Below are positions 37,638 to 45,413 of a DNA stretch of 64,000 bases, one piece after another. The position numbers were made by a program, and so were the translations under genes. The DNA comes from Candidatus Merdivicinus faecavium (lineage in GTDB: Bacteria > Bacillota > Clostridia > Oscillospirales > Ruminococcaceae), in assembly GCA_018716285.1 (NCBI GenBank), contig DVKD01000032.1:1-64000 (forward strand), in the 5' to 3' direction. The first letter of the stretch is position 1; each line of letters starts with the position of its first letter. The notes beneath the pieces are model-generated. The model saw only the letters and a program-made list of their open reading frames with translations, was not told the DNA's origin and searched no databases.

Positions 37638-38495
37638 CTACTTGGAGATGTCCCGGTGCAGCACCCGCACGTTGTGGTTCTGCTCGGACAGAAACTGGTA
37701 CATGAGCTCGGCAAAGGTGACGCTCCGGTGCTTGCCGCCGGTGCAGCCCATCCCGATCATGAGCTGGCTCTTGCCCTCCTTCTGGTAGAGGGGGATGAGG
37801 AAGCTGACGAGGTCCCGCAGCTTGTCTAGGAGCTCCCCGGATTCGGGGGCCTGCATCACATACTGCCGCACCTCCTCGTCGAGCCCGGTCTTGGGCCGGA
37901 GGCTGTCGACGTAAAAGGGGTTGGGCAGGCAGCGGACGTCGAAGACGAGGTCGACCTCCGGCGGGACGCCGTATTTAAAGCCGAAGCTCATCACGTTGAT
38001 GAGCATGCTGTTGCGGATGTTGTCGAGGAAGATGTTGTTCATCCGCTGCTTTAGTTCGTTGGCCGAGAGATGGGTGGTGTCAATGACAAAATCCGCCCGC
38101 TCCCTGGCCGGGCGGAGCAGCACCCGCTCGTTGCGGATGGCCTCCGCGATGCCGCCGCGGCTCAGGTCAAGCAGCGGATGGCGGCGGCGGGTCTCCTTGT
38201 ACCGCCGGATGAGCTCGCTGTCGGCCGCGTCGATGAAGAGCAGCTTGTAGGCGAGCCCCTTGTCCCGCATCTGGTCGAGCTCCTCAAAGAGGCCGTAAAA
38301 CAGGTCGCCGCCCCGCATATCGGTCACGACCGCGATCCGGTTGATCCGGCTGTTGCCGGCCAGGCAGATCTCCGCCACCTTGGAGATGAGCTGCGGCGGC
38401 ACGTTGTCCACGCAGTAAAAGCCGATATCCTCCAGCGCATCCACCGCCCGCGACTTGCCGGCGCCCGACATTCCCGTTACGATCAAAAAATCCAT
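37638..38495 (-). CDS. rapZ: RNase adapter protein RapZ (YvcJ)
   Basis: 285 aa. Walker A GMSGAGKSRAVDALEDIGFY at the N-terminus, VVTDMRGG as Walker B, and the C-terminal IGMGCTGGKHRSVTFAE typical of RapZ. A nucleotide-binding protein tied to cell-wall precursor control. Co-located with murB and whiA. Confidence 0.97.
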   Translation of the reverse strand: MDFLIVTGMSGAGKSRAVDALEDIGFYCVDNVPPQLISKVAEICLAGNSRINRIAVVTDMRGGDLFYGLFEELDQMRDKGLAYKLLFIDAADSELIRRYKETRRRHPLLDLSRGGIAEAIRNERVLLRPARERADFVIDTTHLSANELKQRMNNIFLDNIRNSMLINVMSFGFKYGVPPEVDLVFDVRCLPNPFYVDSLRPKTGLDEEVRQYVMQAPESGELLDKLRDLVSFLIPLYQKEGKSQLMIGMGCTGGKHRSVTFAELMYQFLSEQNHNVRVLHRDISK

Positions 38496-38516
38496 ACCTG
38501 TATCCCTTCCCGGCTG

Positions 38517-39419
38517 TCAGCGGAAGAGCTCAACCTCCCGCTCCAGCTCGTATCCTGTCTGCTCCCGCACCACACGCTTCACCTGCTCAATGAGGGCGAG
38601 GACGTCGGCGCAGGTCGCCTGGCCCGCGTTGACGATGAACCCGCTGTGCTTTTCGCTCACCATCGCGTCCCCGACCCGGGCGCCCTTGAGGCCGCACTGC
38701 TCGATGAGGGCGGCGGCATAGGCCCCTTCGGGCCGTTTGAAGGTGCTGCCCGCGCTCGGGAATTCGAGCGGCTGCTTGCTGCGCCGCCTCTCCATCAGTT
38801 CGTCCATCCGCGCCCTGATCGCCGCGGGGTCGCCCCTGTGCAGGCCGAAGGCGACCCGGGTGATGACGTACCCCTTCCCGCTGTAGGCGCTGTGGCGGTA
38901 GCGGTAATCGAGCTCTTCCCCGGAAAAACGCCCGGGATTGCCGTCCTCGTCGATGTGCTCGCACCAGAGGACGGCGTCCTTGTATTCCCCGCCGTAGGCC
39001 CCGGCGTTCATATACGCGCCGCCTCCGACGCTGCCGGGGATGCCGTAGGAGAATTCGAGGCCGCTTAAGCCGTGCGCGAGGGCCGCGCGGCAGGCTTCCG
39101 CCATCGTCGCCCCGGCCTCGCAGAGCATCGTCTCGCCCTCCACCTCGATTTTCGAAAACTGCCTGCCCAGATGGAGGACGGCAAAGGAAAGCGCCCCGTC
39201 GGCGGCCAGCATGTTGGAGCCCCGCCCGAGCACGACCAGCCGGATCTTCCCCCTGAGGGCGCGCACCGCCTCCTCCGCCTGCTTCGCCGTTGCGGGGAAG
39301 AGCATAAAAGGCGCGGGGCCGCCGATGCGGAAGGTGGTGTAATCCCGCAGCGGGACGTCCTCCCGGAATTCACAGCCCAGGGACGCGCAGATCGCGCGGA
39401 TTTCGTTTCGGTTGTTCAT
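38517..39419 (-). CDS. murB: UDP-N-acetylenolpyruvoylglucosamine reductase MurB
   Basis: 300 aa. FAD-binding motifs VVLGRGSNMLAADG and FSYGIPGSVGGGAYMNAGAY, and the active-site region EFPSAGSTFKRPEGAYAAAL with the catalytic Ser. MurB reduces UDP-GlcNAc-enolpyruvate to UDP-MurNAc with NADPH. Type IIb by length. Part of the whiA-rapZ-murB cluster. Confidence 0.97.
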   Translation of the reverse strand: MNNRNEIRAICASLGCEFREDVPLRDYTTFRIGGPAPFMLFPATAKQAEEAVRALRGKIRLVVLGRGSNMLAADGALSFAVLHLGRQFSKIEVEGETMLCEAGATMAEACRAALAHGLSGLEFSYGIPGSVGGGAYMNAGAYGGEYKDAVLWCEHIDEDGNPGRFSGEELDYRYRHSAYSGKGYVITRVAFGLHRGDPAAIRARMDELMERRRSKQPLEFPSAGSTFKRPEGAYAAALIEQCGLKGARVGDAMVSEKHSGFIVNAGQATCADVLALIEQVKRVVREQTGYELEREVELFR

Positions 39420-39568
39420 ACTGCCTCCATCTTCCGGAAACTGCCGCCCAAAGCGCTCCGGATTTCCCGGCGGCCTTGGGCGGCATCCGTCCTTATTTTC
39501 AGAAATGCTGCGCCGTCACAGCAGGATGGTCAGGGTATTGCCGTCCGGCGGCTTATTCGCCCGGCGAT

Positions 39569-40531
39569 TTATTCGCCGTAGATCTGCCAGAGGAAGGCCG
39601 CGCCGATGGTGCCGGCGTCGTTGCCCAGGGCGCAGGTCTTCAGAGTGGTCGACTTGACGCCGCTGATGCCGTAGGTCTCCTTGGCGAGGATCTCGCGCAG
39701 CGGGGCGAGCAGGTTTTCGCCCTCCTTGCTGATGCCGCCGCCGATGAGCAGGACTTCCGGCTGGAAGGTGTTGACAAAGTTCGAGAGCCCGCAGCCGAGG
39801 TACTCGATATACTCGTTGACGATCATCTTGCCGGCCTCGTCGCCCAGCCGCATGGCGTCAAAGGCGGTCTTGCCGTTGACGGCGTCGAGGCTCCCCACGA
39901 CCTCCCAGAGCTTGGAGGAGGGATTTTCTTCCATCACTTCTCGGGTCCGGCGGATCAGCGCGGTGGCCGAGCAGTAAGCCTCGAGGCATCCGTTGCGCCC
40001 GCAGGTGCAGTGGCGGCCGTTATAGACGATGACGGTGTGGCCGAGCTCGCCGCCGAAATTGTTGAAGCCCGAGTAGATCCGGCCGTCGATGATGATGCCG
40101 CCGCCGACGCCGGTGCCCAGGGTGATGACGATCGCGTCGTCGACGCCCTTCGCAGCGCCCGCCAGCACCTCGCCGTAAGCGGCGACGTTGGCGTCGTTTT
40201 CCACGAAGATCTGCTTGCCGGTGCGGGCTTCCAGATACTGGCGGATGGGGGTGTTGAGGAAGCTCAGATTGTTCGCGTAGATGATGACCCCGCTTTCCGG
40301 GTCAACCGAACCGGGCGCGCCGATGCCGATGTTTTCAATGTCGTTCATGGTCAGCTTCGCCGCGGCGAGGGCCTGGTTTGCCGCTTCCACCATACGGTCG
40401 GCGATGCGCTCCGGTTCCCCGACGACGTCGCTCGAATCGACAGTCGCCTTGGTGACAATCTGGAAATTCTCGTCCACCACGCCTGCCTTGACGAAGGTTC
40501 CGCCCAAATCAATCCCGATGTAATACTTCAT
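39569..40531 (-). CDS. glk: ROK-family glucokinase
   Basis: 320 aa from ATG 40531; an ATG four codons earlier is possible, but homologues usually start MKYYIGIDLGGT. Phosphate-binding GIDLGGTFVKAGVV, VENDANVAAYGE, GTGVGGGIIIDGRIYSG, and the zinc motif HCTCGRNGCLEAYCS define a ROK kinase of the glucokinase group. It phosphorylates glucose in the cytoplasm. It lies between murB and hprK, joining glycolysis and carbon control. Confidence 0.9.
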   Translation of the reverse strand: MKYYIGIDLGGTFVKAGVVDENFQIVTKATVDSSDVVGEPERIADRMVEAANQALAAAKLTMNDIENIGIGAPGSVDPESGVIIYANNLSFLNTPIRQYLEARTGKQIFVENDANVAAYGEVLAGAAKGVDDAIVITLGTGVGGGIIIDGRIYSGFNNFGGELGHTVIVYNGRHCTCGRNGCLEAYCSATALIRRTREVMEENPSSKLWEVVGSLDAVNGKTAFDAMRLGDEAGKMIVNEYIEYLGCGLSNFVNTFQPEVLLIGGGISKEGENLLAPLREILAKETYGISGVKSTTLKTCALGNDAGTIGAAFLWQIYGE

Positions 40532-40601
40532 AGCTGTACCCATTCCTTTATATAATATTTTTATGAAACCCGGAAAATGCCTGATTTCCCGGACTTTTCA
40601 C

Positions 40602-41561
40602 CTAAAAGTCGAATTCGTTGACAATGTCGCGGGAGGAGCTCGCCGGCATCCCGAGCTTTTCCATCAGCTCCTGCGCGGCGTTGTATCCCATCTTTTTCTG
40701 GCGGTTGTTCATGGCCGCGACCTCGAGGATGATGGCGAGGTTGCGCCCCGGCTTGACCGGGATGGTGAGGGACGGCACCTTGTTGCCGAGGATCTGCGCG
40801 TACTGGTTGTCGATCCCCATCCGGTCGTAGACCTTGCTTTGGTCCCAGTGCTCGAGGTTTACCACCATATCGATCTTCTCGGTCAGCTTGACCGCGCCCA
40901 TGCCGAAGAGCCGCCTTGCGTTGATGATGCCGATGCCGCGCAGCTCGACAAAGTGCCGGATATTCTCCGGCGAGCTGCCGACCAGGCTCTTGCTCGAGAC
41001 CCGCCGGATCTCGACGGCGTCGTCGGCGATGAGGCGGTGGCCGCGCTTGACCAGCTCAATGGCCGTCTCGCTCTTGCCGACGCCGCTGTCCCCGACGATG
41101 AGCATCCCCTCGCCGTAGACCTCAACGAGGACGCCGTGCCGGGTGATGCGGGGCGCCAGCTCGACGCTCAAAAAGCCGATCAGGGTGGCCATAAAGCTCG
41201 AGGTCGGGTCCTGGGTGCGCAGCACCGGAATCCGGTGGGCGCGGGCCGCCTCGACCATCTCCGGGAAGACCTCAAGCCCCCGCGTCACGATAATGGCCGG
41301 CACATTTAGGGAGCACAATTTGTCCATCCGCTCGGCGAGGACGTCCTTTTCGAGGTCGCTTAAGTAAGCGGTCTCCATCCGGCCGATGATCTGGATGCGG
41401 TCGGGGTCAAAGTAGTCGTAAAACCCGGTGATGAAAAGCCCCGGACGGTTGACATCCCCAGAAGAAATATGAATGGACGCCGGGTCGTCGGGCACGTAAA
41501 TTTCCTCAAAGGAAAATTCCTTGATCAGACGCTCCAGCGTGACGGTAAATTTGGATGCCAT
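40602..41561 (-). CDS. hprK: HPr kinase/phosphorylase HprK
   Basis: 319 aa from ATG 41561 (AGGAGG nine bases upstream). P-loop VGDSGVGKSETAIELVKRGH and the signature RGIGIINARRLFGMGAV are typical. It phosphorylates HPr on Ser46 and controls carbon catabolite repression. Has its own promoter at 41632-41660. Confidence 0.97.
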   Translation of the reverse strand: MASKFTVTLERLIKEFSFEEIYVPDDPASIHISSGDVNRPGLFITGFYDYFDPDRIQIIGRMETAYLSDLEKDVLAERMDKLCSLNVPAIIVTRGLEVFPEMVEAARAHRIPVLRTQDPTSSFMATLIGFLSVELAPRITRHGVLVEVYGEGMLIVGDSGVGKSETAIELVKRGHRLIADDAVEIRRVSSKSLVGSSPENIRHFVELRGIGIINARRLFGMGAVKLTEKIDMVVNLEHWDQSKVYDRMGIDNQYAQILGNKVPSLTIPVKPGRNLAIILEVAAMNNRQKKMGYNAAQELMEKLGMPASSSRDIVNEFDF

Positions 41562-41631
41562 TCCTGAACTCCTCCTTGCGCGGCGGGACAAATCCTCAAA
41601 ATCCCCACAAAACAACCGCTTCTTTCTTTAT

Positions 41632-41660
41632 ATTATAAACAAATTCCTCGCGCTTGGCAA
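41632..41660 (-). promoter_or_regulatory. hprK promoter
   Basis: On the minus strand TTGCCA (41655-41660), 17-bp spacer, TATAAT (41632-41637), about 70 bases before the hprK start. Confidence 0.7.
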
Positions 41661-41734
41661 GGGGGCTGTGCAAAAAAACAGGGATTTTCACAAACAAAAC
41701 CTTCCCCGCTTTGCTATCCTGCCAAAGAGCGCGC

Positions 41735-41950
41735 TCATTTTCCCCGTGTAAGCCTCCGAAAACGGGCGGCATTCGCCTTCCTTCTGGCCTCGGCCGCCCG
41801 GCTGTCGATCCGCAAACGGCCCTCTTCGCAGGTTAAGCAGTCCCCCTCGCGGGCCTGCGCGGGCAGTTCGGAGCGCGGGATGCGGCGCATCTGCCGCCCC
41901 TCGTCCTCGCAGAGGGCGAATTCTCCCTCAAACCGGTCGATGATGAGCAT
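41735..41950 (-). CDS. DUF3006 family protein
   Basis: 71 aa. MLIIDRFEGEFALCEDEGRQ, then IPRSELPAQAREGDCL and RRKANAARFRRL, is the DUF3006 pattern. These proteins are usually coded beside an MBL-fold hydrolase, as here (nine bases after it). Function unknown. Confidence 0.85.
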   Translation of the reverse strand: MLIIDRFEGEFALCEDEGRQMRRIPRSELPAQAREGDCLTCEEGRLRIDSRAAEARRKANAARFRRLTRGK

Positions 41951-41959
41951 AGTCCCCTC

Positions 41960-42979
41960 CTATTTCCCGGTCGAAGCCGACCAGGCGGCCCCGTCGGTCC
42001 GGATGACGATATTGCCGTCCAGGTCGGTGCGGTAGATCGTGCAGCCATAGCCCTCCACCCGCTCCATCGTCTCGGCATGGGGGTGGTTGTAGGAGTTGCC
42101 CTCCCCCACCTCGATGACGCAGACAGCGGGGTCGACCGCCCGGAGGAAGTCCTCCCCGGTCGAGGTGCTGCTCCCGTGGTGGCCGAGCTTTAGGATGTCG
42201 GCCGAGAGGTCTGCGCCGGAGGCCAGCAGGTCGGCTTCGGCGGTCGTCTCCATATCCCCGGTCAGCAGGAAGGAAATCTCCCCGTAGGAAAACCGGCAGA
42301 CGACCGAATAGTCGTTTAAGTCGTCGTAATCCGCGACCGGCCCGAGGATCTCGAGGGTCCCGTCCCCGAATTCATATTCCGTGCCCGGCACGGCCTCCTC
42401 CAGCGAGAGGTTCTCTTCCTCGATCACCGCGAGCAGGTCCTCGAAGGTCCGGGTCGTCGGGACCATGTCGTCCGGCAGCGCGGGCATGACGACCGTCCCG
42501 GCCGGGTGCTCGGAGAGGACGACGTCCAGCCCGCCGATGTGGTCGGAGTGCGGGTGGGTGCCGATGGCGAGGGCGAGCTCCTCCACCCCGAGCGAGTCGA
42601 GGTAGGCGTTGACCGTCTCGCCCATGTTATTTTCACCGGCGTCGATGAGAATATCCGCGCCGCCGCAGCGGATGAGGATGCTGTCCCCCTGCCCGACGTC
42701 GATGAAATGGACCTCCGCCCCGTCCCCGGAGACCGGGGCCGCGCCCGCCGCGGAGGAATCCGCGCGGCTTTGCTCCTCCGGCGGGGTCGTGAGGGCCTCC
42801 CAGAGGGTGGAAAACGCGCCCTTGACCTCCTCCGCCCCCGGGATTTCCTTCAGAAAATCCCCGCCGAGGGTCAGGTATGCGAGGAAGAAGGCGCTGATGA
42901 GGACCGCCGCCGAGACGATGAGCGGCCAGTTGAGCGGCTGCTTTTTCCGCCGCCGGGTGTGACTTTTCCGCTTCGCCAA
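41960..42979 (-). CDS. Membrane-anchored MBL-fold hydrolase (ComEC/Rec2 metallo-domain type)
   Basis: 339 aa. Basic N-terminus, one transmembrane helix (LIVSAAVLISAFFLAYLTL), a linker, then an extracytoplasmic metallo-beta-lactamase domain: HFIDVGQGDSILIRCGG, the zinc motif THPHSDHIGGLD, LLTGDMETTAE and KLGHHGSSTSTGE. The domain matches the C-terminal metallo-domain of ComEC, but no channel helices are present. It may degrade extracellular DNA or nucleotides; this is inferred. Confidence 0.88.
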   Translation of the reverse strand: MAKRKSHTRRRKKQPLNWPLIVSAAVLISAFFLAYLTLGGDFLKEIPGAEEVKGAFSTLWEALTTPPEEQSRADSSAAGAAPVSGDGAEVHFIDVGQGDSILIRCGGADILIDAGENNMGETVNAYLDSLGVEELALAIGTHPHSDHIGGLDVVLSEHPAGTVVMPALPDDMVPTTRTFEDLLAVIEEENLSLEEAVPGTEYEFGDGTLEILGPVADYDDLNDYSVVCRFSYGEISFLLTGDMETTAEADLLASGADLSADILKLGHHGSSTSTGEDFLRAVDPAVCVIEVGEGNSYNHPHAETMERVEGYGCTIYRTDLDGNIVIRTDGAAWSASTGK

Positions 42980-42982
42980 CGG

Positions 42983-44935
42983 TCATCGGCCCCCTTCCTT
43001 CTTCTTTTTCTTCGGGTGGATGTTGCGCAGCGGGCTGCGTTTGCCGCCCTTCTGCGCGGGCCGGCCCTGTTTTGCCCCAGCGGACTTTGCGCCCACCGGC
43101 GCGGATCTCGTCCCCGCTCCGGCAGGCGCGGATCTCGTCCCCGCTGGCGCGGGGACGAGGCATTCCGGGCCGGAGCCGATGAGGTCCTCCCGTCCCGCCT
43201 TGTGCAGCGCCTTGAGGACCAGCTCCCGGTTTTTGGGGAGGAAATACTGGAGCAGCGCCCGCTGCATCGCCTTTTCCTCGGGGGTGCGCGGGACAAAGAC
43301 CGGCTTGAGGGTATAAGGGTCCATCCCGGTGTAGAACATGCAGGTCGAGACGGTGCCGGGGGTCGGGTAGAAGTCCTGCACCTGCTCGGGGTGGATGTGG
43401 TTTTCCTTGAGGAAGAGGGCGAGCTCGACCGCCTCCTTCAGGGTGCTCCCCGGGTGGGAGGACATGAGGTAAGGGACGAGGTACTGCTTCTTCCCGAGCT
43501 TTTTGGTGATGCGGTAGAATTTGTCGGCAAAGGCGCGGTAGGTCTCGATGTGGGGCTTGCCCATCGCGTCGAGGACGGCGTTTGCGCAGTGCTCGGGCGC
43601 TACCTTGAGCTGCCCGGAGACGTGGTGGGCGACCAGCTCCTCGAAAAAGCTGTCGTCCGGGTCGGCCATCAGGTAGTCAAACCGGATGCCCGAGCGGATG
43701 AAGACCTTCTTGACCCCGGGGATGGCCCGGATCTTGCGCAGCATGTCCAGATACTCGCTGTGGTCGGCCTCCAGGGCGGGACAGGGTGTCGGGGCGAGGC
43801 ACTTCTTCCCGCCCTTGCAGAGCCCGTGCTCGAGCTGCTTCTGGCAGGAAGGCCGCCGGAAGTTGGCGGTCGGGCCGCCGACGTCGTGGATGTACCCCTT
43901 GAAATTCGGCAGCGAGGCGAGCAGCCGCGCTTCGGCAAGGACCGACTCCTCGCTACGCACCGCGATTTTCCGCCCCTGGTGGAAGGCGATGGCGCAGAAG
44001 TTGCAGCCCCCGAAGCAGCCGCGGTTGTGAGCGATGGAGAATTCCACCTCCTCAATCCCCGGCACGCCGCCCAGCGCGTCGTAGCTCGGGTGCCATCTGC
44101 GCATATAGGGCAGGGCGTAGACCCGGTCGAGCTCCTCGGTCGTGAGGGAGCGCATCGGCGGGTTCTGGACGAGCATCTTGTCCCCGTGCCGCTGGAGGAC
44201 GATTTTCCCGGTGACCTCGTCCTGCTGGTCCATCTGGATGCGGGTCGCCTTGCAGTAGGCGGCCTTGTCGGCGCAGACCTGGGCAAAATCCGGGCACTGC
44301 ACCCCGCCGAACGGCGTTTCGGCCGGCGGGCAGAGGTAGCAGGTCCCGCGGATGTCCCGCAGGGCGGAAATCTCCTCCCCCGCCGCCAGGCGGTTTACGA
44401 TCTCGGCGGTCTGCAATTCCCCCATCCCGTAGCTTAAAAGGTCCGCCCCCGCGTCGAGGAGGATGGAGGGATGCACCGCGTCGTCCCAGTAGTCGTAGTG
44501 GGCGAACCGCCGCAGCGAGGCCTCGATCCCGCCGATGATGATGGGGACTTCCCCGTAGATTTCCCGCAGCCGGTGGCTGTAGACGGTGACGGCGCGGTCG
44601 GGGCGCTTCCCCGCGGCGCCGCCGGGGGTGTAGGCGTCCTCGGAGCGGCGCTTTTTGGCGGCGGTATAGTGGGCGACCATCGAGTCGATGTTGCCCGCGT
44701 TGACGAAAAAGGCGTATTTCGGCCGCCCCAGCCGGGTGAAATCCCGGTCGGAGCGCCAGTCCGGCTGGGCGATGACGCCCACCGTGTACCCTTCGGCCTC
44801 AATTACCCGGGAAATGATCGCCGTCCCGAAACTCGGGTGGTCGACATAGGCGTCGCCGGTGATGATGATGTAATCGAGCTGTTCAATGCCCCGGGCGGCC
44901 ATATCCTCCCGGGAAACAGGCAGAAATCCGTTCAT
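42983..44935 (-). CDS. YgiQ-family radical SAM protein
   Basis: 650 aa from ATG 44935. Cysteine motif CFGGCNFC (C-x3-C-x2-C) in HNRGCFGGCNFCAIAFHQGR, with VSREDMAARGIEQLDYIIIT and the C-terminal PVFVPRTPEEKAMQRALLQY typical of UPF0313/YgiQ. The substrate is unknown in the family. The last about 45 residues are low complexity (repeats around TRSAPAGAG), a recent-looking expansion from a duplicated DNA segment at about 43095-43160. Confidence 0.92.
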   Translation of the reverse strand: MNGFLPVSREDMAARGIEQLDYIIITGDAYVDHPSFGTAIISRVIEAEGYTVGVIAQPDWRSDRDFTRLGRPKYAFFVNAGNIDSMVAHYTAAKKRRSEDAYTPGGAAGKRPDRAVTVYSHRLREIYGEVPIIIGGIEASLRRFAHYDYWDDAVHPSILLDAGADLLSYGMGELQTAEIVNRLAAGEEISALRDIRGTCYLCPPAETPFGGVQCPDFAQVCADKAAYCKATRIQMDQQDEVTGKIVLQRHGDKMLVQNPPMRSLTTEELDRVYALPYMRRWHPSYDALGGVPGIEEVEFSIAHNRGCFGGCNFCAIAFHQGRKIAVRSEESVLAEARLLASLPNFKGYIHDVGGPTANFRRPSCQKQLEHGLCKGGKKCLAPTPCPALEADHSEYLDMLRKIRAIPGVKKVFIRSGIRFDYLMADPDDSFFEELVAHHVSGQLKVAPEHCANAVLDAMGKPHIETYRAFADKFYRITKKLGKKQYLVPYLMSSHPGSTLKEAVELALFLKENHIHPEQVQDFYPTPGTVSTCMFYTGMDPYTLKPVFVPRTPEEKAMQRALLQYFLPKNRELVLKALHKAGREDLIGSGPECLVPAPAGTRSAPAGAGTRSAPVGAKSAGAKQGRPAQKGGKRSPLRNIHPKKKKKEGGR

Positions 44936-44947
44936 GGTAACCCCCAT

Positions 44948-45403
44948 CTAGTCTAATTTCCGGCAGAACCCGGTCTTGAGGTCGTCCCGGTATCCGGCCT
45001 TTTGGTAAAAACGCAGCGTGCTCTCCCGCTTTGAGCCGGTGAGCAGCATGATCTTGTAACAGTTTTCCCGCCGCGCAGCCGCTGCGGCCGCGTCCAGGAC
45101 AGCTGTCCCGTACCCCCTGCCCCGGAAATCGGGGTGGGTGACGACGTTCTCCACCAGCGCGTAGGGCCGCTGCCCGTGGGTGAGGTTCGGGACGATGAGC
45201 AGGGTGCAGGAGGAGACGAGCCTCCCCCCTTCCTCGATCACGAGGATGCGGTAATCGGGGTTTTGCAGGATCCTTTCCCAGAGCGGCAGGACCGCCGCCA
45301 TGTCCGCCGGGAGGGGGTTCTCCCCCAAAAAGGTGTAAAGGGCGAGCAGCCCGCCCAGCTCTTCCCGCCGGACCGGCCGCACCGGAAATGTCGGTTTCTC
45401 CAC
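44948..45403 (-). CDS. GNAT-family acetyltransferase
   Basis: 151 aa from GTG 45403 (GAGGAGG upstream). Acetyl-CoA loop HPDFRGRGYGTAVLDAAAAA and C-terminal SKRESTLRFYQKAGY are standard GNAT features. Substrate unknown. Directly follows the spoIIIE/ftsK gene and precedes the YgiQ gene by 12 bases. Confidence 0.9.
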   Translation of the reverse strand: MEKPTFPVRPVRREELGGLLALYTFLGENPLPADMAAVLPLWERILQNPDYRILVIEEGGRLVSSCTLLIVPNLTHGQRPYALVENVVTHPDFRGRGYGTAVLDAAAAAARRENCYKIMLLTGSKRESTLRFYQKAGYRDDLKTGFCRKLD

Positions 45404-45413
45404 TGTGCCCTCC